Source: Lonepinella koalarum (GTDB taxonomy: Bacteria; Pseudomonadota; Gammaproteobacteria; Enterobacterales; Pasteurellaceae). Taken from it: DNA of 38,042 nucleotides. Below the pieces are notes generated by a model that did no database searches, was not told the origin of the DNA, and was given only the letters and a program-made list of their open reading frames with translations. Shown here piece after piece: positions 7,969 to 17,380 of this stretch. The stretch spans positions 1-38,042 of the forward strand of contig JAUNED010000019.1 in NCBI GenBank assembly GCA_030525745.1, in the 5' to 3' direction. Within the stretch, counting starts at the first letter, position 1; every line of letters begins with the position of its first letter. Position numbers and translations under genes: made by a program.

Positions 7969-9159
7969 ATGTTTGAACATATCAAAGCTGCTCCGGCAGA
8001 TCCTATTTTAGGCTTAGGCGAAGCATTCAAAGCGGAAAACCGTAGCCCAAAAATCAATTTAGGTATCGGTGTATATAAAGATGCACACGGCAATACGCCT
8101 ATTATGAAAGCAGTTAAGGCGGCTGAAGGGCGTTTATTTGAATTGGAAACCAGCAAAAACTACTTAGCTATTGACGGTGTAGCTGAATTTAATTTACACA
8201 CAAAAGAATTATTATTCGGTAAAGATTCCGACATTGTAAAGCAAGTGCGTGCAAAAACCGTACAAAGTCTTGGTGGTACAGGCGCATTACGTATTGCCGC
8301 AGAATTTGTAAAACGCCAAACTAAAGCTCAAAATGTATGGATCAGCAACCCAACATGGCCAAATCATAATGCCATTTTTAATGCGGTAGGCATGACTATT
8401 CGTGAATATCGTTGGTATGATGCTGAACGTAAAGCATTAGACTGGGACAACCTAATTGCAGATTTAAGCCAAGCAGGTGAAGGGGATGTTGTTTTATTAC
8501 ATGGTTGCTGCCATAACCCGACAGGTATTGACCCAACCCCAGAACAATGGAAAATTCTAGCCGATATGTCCGCAGAAAAAGGATGGTTGCCGTTATTTGA
8601 CTTTGCTTATCAAGGTTTAGCCAACGGCTTAGAAGAAGATGCTATCGGCTTACGCACCTTTGCGGCAAACCACAAAGAATTATTAGTCGCAAGCTCCTAC
8701 TCTAAAAACTTCGGTTTATATAACGAGCGTGTCGGTGCATTTACTTTAGTCGCTGAAACAGAAGAAATTGCGGCTGTAGCTTTAACCCAAGTGAAATCCA
8801 TTATCCGCACACTTTATTCAAACCCTGCATCACACGGTGCGGCAACCGTTTCTTTCGTATTAGACGATCCGAAATTGCGTGCAGAATGGGAAGAAGAATT
8901 AGCGGAAATGCGTGATCGTATTAAATTAATGCGTCACAAATTCGTTGAATTATTAAAAGAATACGGTGCAAAACAAGATTTCAGCTTTATTATTGAGCAA
9001 AACGGTATGTTCTCTTTCAGTGGTTTAACCGCCGAACAAGTGGATCGCTTAAAAGACGAATTTGCTATTTATGCTGTACGTTCTGGCCGTATCAATGTTG
9101 CAGGTATTACCGAAGATAACATTCGTTACCTCTGTGAAAGCATTGTAAAAGTACTGTAA
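7969..9159 (+). CDS. aspC: Aspartate aminotransferase
   Basis: A 396-residue PLP enzyme of fold type I, exactly the length of E. coli AspC. It interconverts aspartate + 2-oxoglutarate with oxaloacetate + glutamate in the cytoplasm. Seen: NLGIGVYKD near the start, the HNPTG segment (182-186), DFAYQG with the PLP-contacting Asp211 and Tyr214, and the Schiff-base lysine Lys246 in [14 protein letters not shown]. The subfamily Iα also contains TyrB; overall likeness and lack of nearby aromatic genes favour AspC. Start: the ATG at 7969 follows AAGGATATTCTT. It has its own promoter and a clear terminator. Confidence 0.93.
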   Translation: MFEHIKAAPADPILGLGEAFKAENRSPKINLGIGVYKDAHGNTPIMKAVKAAEGRLFELETSKNYLAIDGVAEFNLHTKELLFGKDSDIVKQVRAKTVQSLGGTGALRIAAEFVKRQTKAQNVWISNPTWPNHNAIFNAVGMTIREYRWYDAERKALDWDNLIADLSQAGEGDVVLLHGCCHNPTGIDPTPEQWKILADMSAEKGWLPLFDFAYQGLANGLEEDAIGLRTFAANHKELLVASSYSKNFGLYNERVGAFTLVAETEEIAAVALTQVKSIIRTLYSNPASHGAATVSFVLDDPKLRAEWEEELAEMRDRIKLMRHKFVELLKEYGAKQDFSFIIEQNGMFSFSGLTAEQVDRLKDEFAIYAVRSGRINVAGITEDNIRYLCESIVKVL

Positions 9160-9180
9160 CTATTCTCACAATACAAAATA

Positions 9181-9235
9181 ATCTGCACCTAAAAGTTGCG
9201 CTAAACAAATAACATATTAAGGTGCAGATTTTTTT
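9181..9235 (+). terminator. Intrinsic terminator of aspC
   Basis: ATCTGCACCT (9181-9190) pairs with AGGTGCAGAT (9220-9229) around a 29-base loop, followed by a run of seven T. The trpA terminator has a similar design and sequence (GCACCTAAAA left arm). Confidence 0.8.
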
Positions 9236-9310
9236 ATATACAACCACTCCTTAAACGAAGGATTACTATATTTATTTTCGAAGAATAAAAAGTATTTCCT
9301 CTATAAAACA

Positions 9311-9340
9311 AAAAAGCTAAACCTAAGTTTAGCCTTTTTA
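9311..9340 (-). terminator. Terminator of the OmpA-like lipoprotein gene
   Basis: GCTAAAC-CTAA-GTTTAGC (9316-9333) is flanked by A-runs on the left and T-runs on the right, so it can end transcripts from both sides. It lies 18 bp past the minus-strand stop. Confidence 0.8.
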
Positions 9341-9357
9341 TTATCTGTTATTCCTTA

Positions 9358-10176
9358 TTATTTTTGATAATAAGGCGCTGGACCTGTTGTTCCACCTTGT
9401 TGTGAGCCACCTGTTTGTTGTTTTAATACCGTACCTGAAGCTTTAATTTCTACACGACGGTTTGGACGTAAACAATCTTTTGCAGCTTGGTCATTACCTT
9501 CACAATGTTTTACTTGGTGAGCTTTACCTAAACCAACCGCATTGAAATTCGCTTTCACACCTAATTCAATTAAGCGTGCTTTCACACGATTTGCACGACG
9601 TTGGGAAAGATCTAAATTATATTGTTCGGAACCCATACGGTCAGTGTGGCCTTCAATGGTTACATCTTTAGCACCTGAAGATTTCAATTGTGCCGCAATA
9701 TTATCAACAACTTCTTTACCTTTGGCTGTTAAAACATCTTTATCAAAATCAAATAAGAAATCACCGCTCAATACGAAAGAAGAATTACCATTACAGCCGT
9801 TTGGATACCAGAAGAAGTTTTGTGCATTCATATTTTTGTCAAATAACACTTTATATTGACAAATTTTATGCACACCATTTTCACGATAGTTAAAGACATA
9901 ATCCCACTCACGAACACCAAATAAGCCTTCGGAGAAATGCGGACGACCTAACAAGTTGTAAAGTTGATCTTTATTCATGCCACGTTCAACCATACGAACA
10001 TTATCCCAGTTTGGCCAAGAACCAAATTGGCTACCATCATGATTAAAACGAGATTGATCGATTTGTGGCCATTTTAAGTTATCTGAAGAGCCATCTTCTG
10101 CCACATCACTTAAATTTCCACATGCAGCCAAACTTGCTGCAGCAATTGCTGATAATACTAAATGAGATAATTTCAT
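9358..10176 (-). CDS. Outer-membrane lipoprotein with BamE-like and OmpA domains
   Basis: A 272-residue lipoprotein. Seen: signal peptide ending in the lipobox SLAAC with lipidated Cys19; a middle region (about 50-135) resembling the SmpA/OmlA (BamE) fold with the VERGMNKDQLYNLLGRPH pattern; and a C-terminal OmpA peptidoglycan-binding domain (about 150-255) with IEGHTDRMGSEQYNLDLSQRRA and the NRRVEI end. A Gln/Gly-rich tail follows. Start: an upstream in-frame ATG at 10236 exists, but the one at 10176 has AAGGATCTTAAA before it and opens directly into the signal peptide. Inference: it anchors the outer membrane to murein; it is not the porin-like OmpA/P5 (no beta-barrel) and is longer than Pal/P6. 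No symbol assigned. Confidence 0.85.
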   Translation of the reverse strand: MKLSHLVLSAIAAASLAACGNLSDVAEDGSSDNLKWPQIDQSRFNHDGSQFGSWPNWDNVRMVERGMNKDQLYNLLGRPHFSEGLFGVREWDYVFNYRENGVHKICQYKVLFDKNMNAQNFFWYPNGCNGNSSFVLSGDFLFDFDKDVLTAKGKEVVDNIAAQLKSSGAKDVTIEGHTDRMGSEQYNLDLSQRRANRVKARLIELGVKANFNAVGLGKAHQVKHCEGNDQAAKDCLRPNRRVEIKASGTVLKQQTGGSQQGGTTGPAPYYQK

Positions 10177-10292
10177 TTTAAGATCCTTTTTTATAAAAAT
10201 TAACTGTAAAAAACTACCGCACGACATTATACCCATATATTCAATAAAAAACTAATATTTAGCGTACTTTTTTGTAAAGTTATGTAAAGAAT

Positions 10293-11351
10293 TTATAAAA
10301 AACGACGCTGATCACCTTTAATTAAATGTAGCAAAATATTTACCGCACTTTCTTCTGTTTGCTTACCCAATTTTTGCACTAAGGATTTTTTCTGTTTATA
10401 ACTCAGCCCAATAACTGATTTTTCCTTGATTGCCTGTAAAATAACATCATCGCTGGTCGCAATTTCATCAACTAAATTCAAGGATAATGCCTGTTTACCG
10501 AACCAATGCTCGCCTGTAGCAATTTTTTCAATCTCTAAATTCGGGCGGTGCTCGCTGACAAATTGCTTAAATAATTCATGGGTTTCTTCCAATTCCTGTT
10601 GAAATTTCTGCTTGCCTCTTTCGGTATTTTCTCCCAATACTGTGACAGTACGTTTATATTCGCCGGCTGTCATAACATCAACATCAATATCATGTTTTTT
10701 CAATAAACGATGAATATTGGGTAATTGTGCTACGACACCGACAGATCCAATAATTGCAAAAGGTGCAGAAACAATTTTATCTGCTACACAAGCCATCATA
10801 TAACCGCCACTTGCAGCCACTTTATCCACAGCTACTGTCAATTTTATACCGGCATGTTTGAGACGAGCTAATTGCGAAGCTGCCAACCCATAGCCATGCA
10901 CAACACCACCGGGGCTTTCCAATCGTACCAACACTTCATCTCGTTCGGCATTGGCTACTGCTAAAATCGCATTAATTTCTTCACGAAGTGCCGAGGTCTC
11001 CGAGGCAGACATATCCCCTTTAAAATTCAACACATATAGTGTGGCTTTATTTTCGCTGACGGATTCGCCTTTTTTCAGCTTTTCTTTCTCTATTTTAGCT
11101 TTTTCTTTTTCCGCTTTTTTACGTTGTTTTTCCAATTGTTTAAATTCAGCTTCAGTGAATTGAAAATCTCGCAACTTCTCTACGTTATGTTGATATTGTT
11201 CAGCCAAATCTACTATTTGTAATTCTCCATGTTCAGCAGATTTTTGCTGCTTTAAAGCAAAAATTGCCATCACCACCCCGCCAATCACTAAAATCAACGT
11301 TAAAACTTCCAAAATAAAAATGCCGTAACCGACTAAAATTTCAGACCACAT
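10293..11351 (-). CDS. sohB: Inner-membrane peptidase SohB (S49 family)
   Basis: A 352-residue membrane-anchored serine peptidase, related to signal-peptide peptidase SppA. Seen: one N-terminal transmembrane helix (about 7-33), a Lys/Glu-rich, probably helical linker (about 70-98), then the S49 domain with LESPGGVVHGYG, the nucleophile Ser181 in AASGGYMMAC and the base Lys233 in GEYKRTVT. E. coli SohB is 349 residues with the same layout. Known: multicopy sohB suppresses htrA loss in E. coli; natural substrates are unclear. It is transcribed divergently from trpE, with its own promoter. Confidence 0.93.
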   Translation of the reverse strand: MWSEILVGYGIFILEVLTLILVIGGVVMAIFALKQQKSAEHGELQIVDLAEQYQHNVEKLRDFQFTEAEFKQLEKQRKKAEKEKAKIEKEKLKKGESVSENKATLYVLNFKGDMSASETSALREEINAILAVANAERDEVLVRLESPGGVVHGYGLAASQLARLKHAGIKLTVAVDKVAASGGYMMACVADKIVSAPFAIIGSVGVVAQLPNIHRLLKKHDIDVDVMTAGEYKRTVTVLGENTERGKQKFQQELEETHELFKQFVSEHRPNLEIEKIATGEHWFGKQALSLNLVDEIATSDDVILQAIKEKSVIGLSYKQKKSLVQKLGKQTEESAVNILLHLIKGDQRRFL

Positions 11352-11376
11352 AATAGTTCCTCATAAAATAAAAGTG

Positions 11377-11450
11377 ACACATCATAGCCTGTTTTCAAAA
11401 CCCTTGCAAAAATGACCGCACTTTTGCAGAAAAATTAGACTATGATGTGT
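11377..11450. repeat. Inverted repeat between sohB and trpE, including the sohB promoter
   Basis: ACACATCATAG (11377-11387) and its exact inverse CTATGATGTGT (11440-11450) lie 52 bp apart. The left arm, read on the minus strand, holds the sohB -10 TATGAT, which is 17 bp from a -35 TTGCAA (11409-11404): a good promoter. The right arm has the same TATGAT on the plus strand but no fitting -35. An uptake signal is in between (near 11414). Confidence 0.6.
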
Positions 11451-11467
11451 TGTAATAAAAAATCCTC

Positions 11468-11501
11468 TTGACAAAGCCTTTGTGTACTAGTTTAATAGTG
11501 C
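11468..11501 (+). promoter_or_regulatory. trpE promoter with TrpR operator
   Basis: TTGACA (11468-11473), 17-bp spacer, TTTAAT (11491-11496). Overlapping the -10 is the palindrome GTACTAGTTTAATAGTGC (11484-11501), which fits the TrpR operator core ACTAGTT-N-A-CTAGT closely. Transcription should start near 11503, leaving about 30 bases before the start codon: no room for a leader peptide or attenuator. Confidence 0.87.
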
Positions 11502-11531
11502 AGAAGATAATTTGTAAACATGGGATTAGTT

Positions 11532-13070
11532 ATGTTTCAACCCTATATTCAAGTATTACGCCGTTCAGTCGATTACCATCGCGATTTAGTTTCTGTATTC
11601 TCCACCTTATGTGCCAATAAACAAAATGCATTATTATTGGAAAGTGCGGAAATCAGTAGCAAAAACAGTTTAAAAAGTTTATTACTCATCAATCCTGCAC
11701 TGAAAATCACCTGTAATGGGCAACAAGTCCGTTTACAAGCCTTAACAGAAAACGGCAAAACTGTTTTAACTCATTTAAAAAAACCATTATCTGCCTTAGC
11801 CTCTGTTTCTGTTTTCGATGATGAGATCAATGTCACCTTTTCACCATTAGATCAAAATCTTGATGAAGACAGTAAATTGCAATCTGCCACAATTTTTGAC
11901 GGGTTGCGCACTCTTACACACCTTTACTCTCATAGCCAAACACCAGTATTTTTAGGTGGGCTTTTTGCTTATGATTTAGTCGCTAATTTTATGCCAATGG
12001 ATGGCATTGAATTACAAAATGACGGGCTAACTTGTCCTGATTATGTATTTTATTTGGCTGAACAACTGTTAAGCTGTGATCACCGCACTCAAAAAGCTGA
12101 ATTACAAACCTTCTGTTTTAGCTCGCAAACCTTAGCTGATTTAGCAGAAAGTGCGGTAACTATTTCGCAAGAATTGGCTGCCTTAACCCCATTATCCCCT
12201 ATCCAAAAAGCCAAGAACGATATTGCCACCAACCACGAAGATGAAGCATTCAAGCAAATCATTCTGGATTTAAAACATCACATTAATATCGGCGATGTAT
12301 TTCAGATTGTACCGTCTCGGCGTTTTATGATCGAATGCCCAAATACCTTAGCAAGTTATCGGCAGCTTAAACAAAATAACCCAAGTCCTTATATGTTTTT
12401 TATGCAAGATTCAGATTTTACTCTATTCGGAGCCTCTCCGGAAAGTGCATTAAAATATACCGCTGACAGCCGTCAATTGGAAATTTATCCTATCGCAGGT
12501 TCCCGCCCTCGTGGTTTTAATGCTCAAGGACAAATCGATCCTGAATTAGACGCACGTTTGGAATTAGAACTGCGGTTAGATCATAAAGAACAAGCCGAAC
12601 ATTTAATGTTGGTGGATTTAGCTCGTAATGATATTGCCCGGGTATGTGAAAGCGGTTCAAGATATGTGAAAGAGCTAATGCAGGTCGATAGATATTCACA
12701 CATTATGCACTTAGTTTCCCGTGTAGTGGGAAAACTCCGCCCTGAATTAGACGCACTTCATGCTTATCAAGCCTGCATGAATATGGGAACTTTAACAGGT
12801 GCACCAAAAATCAAAGCCATGCAATTAATTTACCAATTTGAACGACAAAAACGCCATAGTTATGGCGGTGCGGTGGGGTATCTTGATTCCGAAGGCAATT
12901 TAGATACCTGTATCGTCATTCGCTCCGCCTTTGTACAAAACAACATTGCTTATGTACAAGCCGGTTGTGGTGAAGTATTGGATTCCGATCCGCAAATGGA
13001 AGCTGATGAAACCCGCCACAAAGCCCGTGCCGTATTAAATGCCATTCAACAAACCAATCAGCAAGCTTAA
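11532..13070 (+). CDS. trpE: Anthranilate synthase component I
   Basis: A 512-residue chorismate-utilising enzyme; with TrpG it converts chorismate and glutamine to anthranilate, the first committed step of tryptophan synthesis. Seen: the tryptophan feedback-binding segment LLLESAEISSKNSLKSLLL near residues 34-52, and the C-terminal catalytic domain with FQIVPSRRF, PIAGSRPRG, DLARNDIARV and the GAPKIKAM and YGGAVGY motifs. Start: ATG also occurs at 11520, but the ATG at 11532 has GGGA six bases upstream (the first ATG has no site), so the later one is preferred. Feedback inhibition by tryptophan is expected. trpG follows after 16 bp. Confidence 0.95.
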   Translation: MFQPYIQVLRRSVDYHRDLVSVFSTLCANKQNALLLESAEISSKNSLKSLLLINPALKITCNGQQVRLQALTENGKTVLTHLKKPLSALASVSVFDDEINVTFSPLDQNLDEDSKLQSATIFDGLRTLTHLYSHSQTPVFLGGLFAYDLVANFMPMDGIELQNDGLTCPDYVFYLAEQLLSCDHRTQKAELQTFCFSSQTLADLAESAVTISQELAALTPLSPIQKAKNDIATNHEDEAFKQIILDLKHHINIGDVFQIVPSRRFMIECPNTLASYRQLKQNNPSPYMFFMQDSDFTLFGASPESALKYTADSRQLEIYPIAGSRPRGFNAQGQIDPELDARLELELRLDHKEQAEHLMLVDLARNDIARVCESGSRYVKELMQVDRYSHIMHLVSRVVGKLRPELDALHAYQACMNMGTLTGAPKIKAMQLIYQFERQKRHSYGGAVGYLDSEGNLDTCIVIRSAFVQNNIAYVQAGCGEVLDSDPQMEADETRHKARAVLNAIQQTNQQA

Positions 13071-13086
13071 TTAAGGGAAAATCATA

Positions 13087-14066
<980 letters not shown>

Positions 14067-14080
14067 AGGGAGAAATCGCG

Positions 14081-15082
14081 ATGAAAACCGAACAACTATT
14101 GAACTTATTATTTGATAATCAAGCACTCTCTCAAGCACAATCTTCTCAACTTTTTACAGCCATTGTACAAGGTGAGCTAAGTAATGAGCAGCTCGCAGCT
14201 ACTTTAATTGCCTTAAAATTACGTGGCGAAACTATTGATGAAATTAGTGGTGCTGTGACCGCACTTTTAGCCGCAGCTGAACCATTCCCTACACCGAATT
14301 ATCCCTTTGCCGACATTGTAGGCACCGGAGGAGACGGTGCAAATACCATTAATATTTCTACTGCCAGTGCTATAGTGGCTGCCGGAATGGGTTTTAAAAT
14401 TGCGAAACACGGCAATCGCAGCGTCTCCAGCAAAAGTGGTTCCAGCGATGTTTTAACAGAATTAGGCATTAATATTCAAATGGATACGCCAAATGCCCGT
14501 CAAGCCTTAGATGAAATCGGCTTAGCTTTTATTTTTGCACCAAAATACCATACTGGTTTCAAACATGCCGTCCCGGTTCGCCAAGCCCTAAAAACTCGAA
14601 CTATTTTCAATATTTTAGGCCCCTTAATCAATCCAGCTAAACCTAAACGCCAATTATTAGGCGTTTATTCACCGCACTTACTCAAAGTTTATGCAGAAAC
14701 CTTAGCTCAATTGAAACATGAGCATAGTATTATCGTCTATGGCAGTGGCTTAGATGAAGTGGCAATACATGGAACCACACAGGTTGCTGAAATGAAAAAT
14801 GGGGAAATCCATTATTACGAACTTCAACCTGAGGATTTTGGTTTTCAAGTTCAATCCTTAGAAAGTTTAAAAGGTGGAGAACCAAAAGAAAATGCCGAAT
14901 TAATCACTGCACTTTTACAAGGTAACGGCAAAGCGGAACATATTCAAGCCGTAGCGATGAATGTGGCGTTGTTGATGAAATTGTTTGGGTTTGAGGATTT
15001 AAAAGCCAATGCGGTGAGCGTTTGTGAGTTTTTGGGATCGGGGAAAGCGGTTGAGGTGTTAGAGAAATTAAGACATTATTAA
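14081..15082 (+). CDS. trpD: Anthranilate phosphoribosyltransferase
   Basis: A 333-residue enzyme that joins anthranilate to PRPP, giving phosphoribosylanthranilate. Seen: the PRPP-binding [15 protein letters not shown] (81-95), [15 protein letters not shown] (about 108-122) and the GPLINPA segment. Ribosome site: AAAGGGAGAAATCGCG. Oddity: the last 45 codons or so (from about 14950) use many G-ending codons (TTG, GTG, GCG, GGG) unlike the TTA-rich rest, right before a repeat element; see findings. Two uptake signals lie inside the gene. Anthranilate-specific rather than a nucleoside phosphorylase, given the operon. Confidence 0.95.
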   Translation: MKTEQLLNLLFDNQALSQAQSSQLFTAIVQGELSNEQLAATLIALKLRGETIDEISGAVTALLAAAEPFPTPNYPFADIVGTGGDGANTINISTASAIVAAGMGFKIAKHGNRSVSSKSGSSDVLTELGINIQMDTPNARQALDEIGLAFIFAPKYHTGFKHAVPVRQALKTRTIFNILGPLINPAKPKRQLLGVYSPHLLKVYAETLAQLKHEHSIIVYGSGLDEVAIHGTTQVAEMKNGEIHYYELQPEDFGFQVQSLESLKGGEPKENAELITALLQGNGKAEHIQAVAMNVALLMKLFGFEDLKANAVSVCEFLGSGKAVEVLEKLRHY

Positions 15083-15099
15083 ATATCGTTTTTATCCGA

Positions 15100-15469
15100 T
15101 TTCGCCGATGGCGACTTACTTTTCTTTACTTGTGTAAAGAAAAGTAAGCAAAAGCCCCCCCCCTGCTTTGCCTTGTTTCCTAAAAATCGGACAATTTGCT
15201 TAACGAAAAATGCCTAAACTCGCTTCGCTCAGGCAGACGGCATTTTACTACGTTTTATTCCCCGTCTGAACCGCCTGAGCGACTTGAAATTTTTAGCTAA
15301 ATTCCGTCTGTCTGAGCGAAGCTAGTTCAGGAATTTAGCGTGAAGAAAATTTCAACTAAGCTCAGAAAAGCGGTGAAGTCGGGTCGCCTTTCTTTTGGTT
15401 ACTTTTCTTTGGCGAAGCAAAGAAAAGTGACATATATAGCAAAGAAAAAGTAGGTCGCCATCGGCGAAA
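15100..15469. repeat. Palindromic repeat element between trpD and trpCF
   Basis: The 428-bp gap between trpD and trpCF holds no gene but a nested set of inverted repeats. The outer ends (15100-15119 and 15450-15469) are inverted copies matching at 19 of 20 positions, each containing the small palindrome TCGCC-GAT-GGCGA. Inside the left end is a perfect 15-bp hairpin (arms 15115-15129 and 15134-15148, loop TTGT); a similar one, ending in GTGAC, is near 15400-15432. Also seen: a run of nine C (15155-15163), a hairpin AAATGCC/GGCATTT (15208-15245), and the 124-bp core listed separately. No open frame of note. It looks like a MITE-like or REP-like element. Confidence 0.8.
15260..15383 (+). repeat. 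124-bp palindromic core repeat, copy A
   Basis: Begins CCCCGTCTGAACCGCC and ends GCGGTGAAGTCGGG. It matches copy B at 17179-17302 with five differences in 124 positions and no gaps. It folds on itself: CTGAGC (15274 onward) with GCTCAG, TTGAAATTTT with AAAATTTCAA, and GCTAAATTCC with GGAATTTAGC, all nested, plus imperfect outer arms CCCCGTCTGAACCGC/GCGGTGAAGTCGGG. The strongest conserved parts are the arms. Confidence 0.9.
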
Positions 15470-15510
15470 CCCGATTTAAAAATACTCAAAATACAAAAAC
15501 AGGAATAACC

Positions 15511-16914
15511 ATGACCCCAACAATATTACAAAAAATCGTCCTAGATAAACGAGAGTGGATTTCAGAAAAAAAAGCCCAATTTCCATTGAGTGAATTTGTA
15601 CAAAATATCATAAAATCCGACCGCTCTTTTTATGCAGCTTTAAACGCCGGCACACACCAAACACCGGCATACATTTTGGAATGTAAAAAAGCCTCACCGT
15701 CAAAAGGTCTTATACGAGCGGAATTTAATCTTGATGAAATAGCTTCCGTTTATAAAAATTACGCATCAGCCATTTCCGTTTTAACCGATGAAAAATATTT
15801 CCAAGGAGATTTTCGCTATATTCAGCAAGTGAGAAATCAGGTGAAACAACCAATCCTATGTAAAGATTTTATGGTGGATGAATATCAAGTTTATCTCGCC
15901 CGTTATCATCAAGCTGACGCAATTTTGTTAATGTTATCAGTGGTTGATGATGAAACTTACCGCCATTTGGCTGATTTAGCACACGAATTGGGTATGGGGG
16001 TGCTGACAGAAACCAGTAACGAGCAGGAATTTGAGCGAGCATTAAATCTGAATGCTAAAATTATCGGAGTAAATAACCGCAATTTGCACGATCTCAGTGT
16101 GGATCTCAATCGAGTAAAAACTTTAGTGGCACAATTTCAGGATCGTATTTCTGCCGATACCAAAATTATCAGTGAATCAGGGATTTATACTCATCAACAA
16201 ATACGCCAATTAAAACCGGTTTCCCATGGCTTTTTGATCGGCAGTAGTTTAATGGGAAGTACTGATTTAAATAATGCTGTACGTTCGGTCGTTTTCGGCG
16301 AAAATAAAGTCTGTGGTTTAACCCGCCCACAAGATGTAAAATCCGCCTATGAAAACGGCAGTTTATATGGTGGATTGATTTTTGTGGAAAACTCAAAACG
16401 CTGTATTTCCCTACGCCAAGCCCAAGAATTAGTGACCTCTGCACCACTACGTTTCGTCGGTGTTTTCCAAAATCAGGACATTGAATTCATCACTAAAATT
16501 GCTGCTCAATTGGATCTGTTTGCCGTACAATTACACGGTTCGGAAAATAAAGATTTTATTACCGCACTTCGCCAATCTTTACCGGAAAAAACGCAAATTT
16601 GGAAAGCAGTATCCGTTGATAATGATATTCAAACCATAGAAATGCCACAAAGTAGCGACATCAGCCGTTATATTTTGGATACCAAGGTCGGCAATCAACA
16701 AGGTGGCACAGGTACTGTTTTTGATTGGACAAAAATCCCAAATGACTATAAAGATCGTATTCTACTGGCCGGAGGAATTTGTCTTGAAAATATTGATCAG
16801 GCTTTGGCACAAGGCTGCTTAGGTGTGGATCTTAATTCCGGTGTTGAAATCAGTGCCGGTATCAAAAGTCCGGAAAAACTCACCGCACTTTTTGAGCGGA
16901 TACAGGCTATGTAA
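15511..16914 (+). CDS. trpCF: Bifunctional indole-3-glycerol-phosphate synthase / phosphoribosylanthranilate isomerase
   Basis: A 467-residue fusion of two TIM barrels, as in E. coli TrpC. Seen: the N-terminal synthase (about 1-255) with [11 protein letters not shown] (catalytic Lys near 59-60), [21 protein letters not shown] and SESGIY; the C-terminal isomerase (about 265-467) with the catalytic Cys268 in [14 protein letters not shown], and [10 protein letters not shown] with the aspartate DLNSGVE. The isomerase acts first, converting PRA to CdRP, which the synthase turns into indole glycerol phosphate. Start: AGGAATAACC precedes the ATG. It is flanked on both sides by repeat elements and no clear promoter is seen before it, so it is probably reached by readthrough from trpD. 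Two uptake signals lie near its 3' half. Confidence 0.95.
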   Translation: MTPTILQKIVLDKREWISEKKAQFPLSEFVQNIIKSDRSFYAALNAGTHQTPAYILECKKASPSKGLIRAEFNLDEIASVYKNYASAISVLTDEKYFQGDFRYIQQVRNQVKQPILCKDFMVDEYQVYLARYHQADAILLMLSVVDDETYRHLADLAHELGMGVLTETSNEQEFERALNLNAKIIGVNNRNLHDLSVDLNRVKTLVAQFQDRISADTKIISESGIYTHQQIRQLKPVSHGFLIGSSLMGSTDLNNAVRSVVFGENKVCGLTRPQDVKSAYENGSLYGGLIFVENSKRCISLRQAQELVTSAPLRFVGVFQNQDIEFITKIAAQLDLFAVQLHGSENKDFITALRQSLPEKTQIWKAVSVDNDIQTIEMPQSSDISRYILDTKVGNQQGGTGTVFDWTKIPNDYKDRILLAGGICLENIDQALAQGCLGVDLNSGVEISAGIKSPEKLTALFERIQAM

Positions 16915-16969
16915 TATCCCCAAAATCCAGAGAAAAAGCCTAACAAAGGCTCAGCTTCATAGGGTGAAT

Positions 16970-17168
16970 CCTAGCACGGAAAGTCGAACTAGGTTAGGTA
17001 TATCTAGCCTAGTTGGGCGGAAGCCTAGCACGGCGAAGCCGTACTAGGTTACTCATAGCCCAGCCCCGCTGGGGCTGTAAGATAGGTTCCCTTCGCCTCC
17101 AAAGGTTTAAATCCTAACGGGGCAAAGCTGTACTAGCTTATGCGTAGCCCTGTCCCGCTGGGCTGTTA
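16970..17168 (+). repeat. Three degenerate tandem units of CCTAG/CAGCCCC hairpins
   Basis: Units begin at about 16970 (CCTAGCACGGAAAG), 17024 (CCTAGCACGGCGAAG) and 17113 (CCTAACGGGGCAAAG). Units 2 and 3 align over about 58 bp at roughly three-quarters identity, unit 1 over the first 50 less well. Unit 2 forms two strong hairpins: 17024-17048 (CCTAGCACGGC-GAA-GCCGTACTAGG, one mismatch) and 17061-17077 (CAGCCCC-GCT-GGGGCTG, perfect). It fills the first half of the 528-bp gap between trpCF and trpB. The G+C content is far above the neighbours. No gene is seen. Confidence 0.75.
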
Positions 17169-17178
17169 GTTTTTATTT

Positions 17179-17302
17179 CCCCGTCTGAACCGCCTGAGCG
17201 ACTTGAAATTTTTAGCTAAATTCTGTCTGTCTGAGCGTAGCGAGTTCAGGAATTTAGCGTTAAGAAAATTTCAACCAAGCTCAGAAAAGCGGTGAAGTCG
17301 GG
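17179..17302 (+). repeat. 124-bp palindromic core repeat, copy B
   Basis: Second copy of the element core of 15260-15383, same orientation, same length, 119 of 124 positions equal. The differences lie at single positions, two of them in the terminal loop region (GCGTAGCGAG against GCGAAGCTAG). The inner 10-bp arms GCTAAATTC/GAATTTAGC remain paired except that one end pair changed. Flanks diverge within about 10 bp on the left. Confidence 0.9.
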
Positions 17303-17316
17303 GCTTGTTTCTTTTG

Positions 17317-17363
17317 CTTACTTTTCTTTACACGAGTAAAGAAAAGTAAGTCGCCATCAGCGA
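17317..17363 (+). repeat. 15-bp hairpin plus TCGC palindrome at the element's right end
   Basis: CTTACTTTTCTTTAC (17317-17331) and its exact inverse (17336-17350) around ACGA, followed by TCGCCATCAGCGA. The same arms with a different loop (TTGT) occur at 15115-15148, and the TCGCC part matches the ends of the first element, here degenerated. This marks the right border of the second element, 18 bp before the trpB -35. Confidence 0.85.
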
Positions 17364-17380
17364 AACACAACAAAAAAATC

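Noticed and set aside
11497-11531. A trp leader peptide and attenuator before trpE
   Set aside because: The predicted leader is about 30 bases, has no short frame with tandem Trp codons, and no terminator hairpin lies before trpE.
16823-17047. An open frame across the trpCF end and the CCTAG repeats as a small gene
   Set aside because: It is a by-product of the repeats, with no ribosome site and no protein-like conservation between units.
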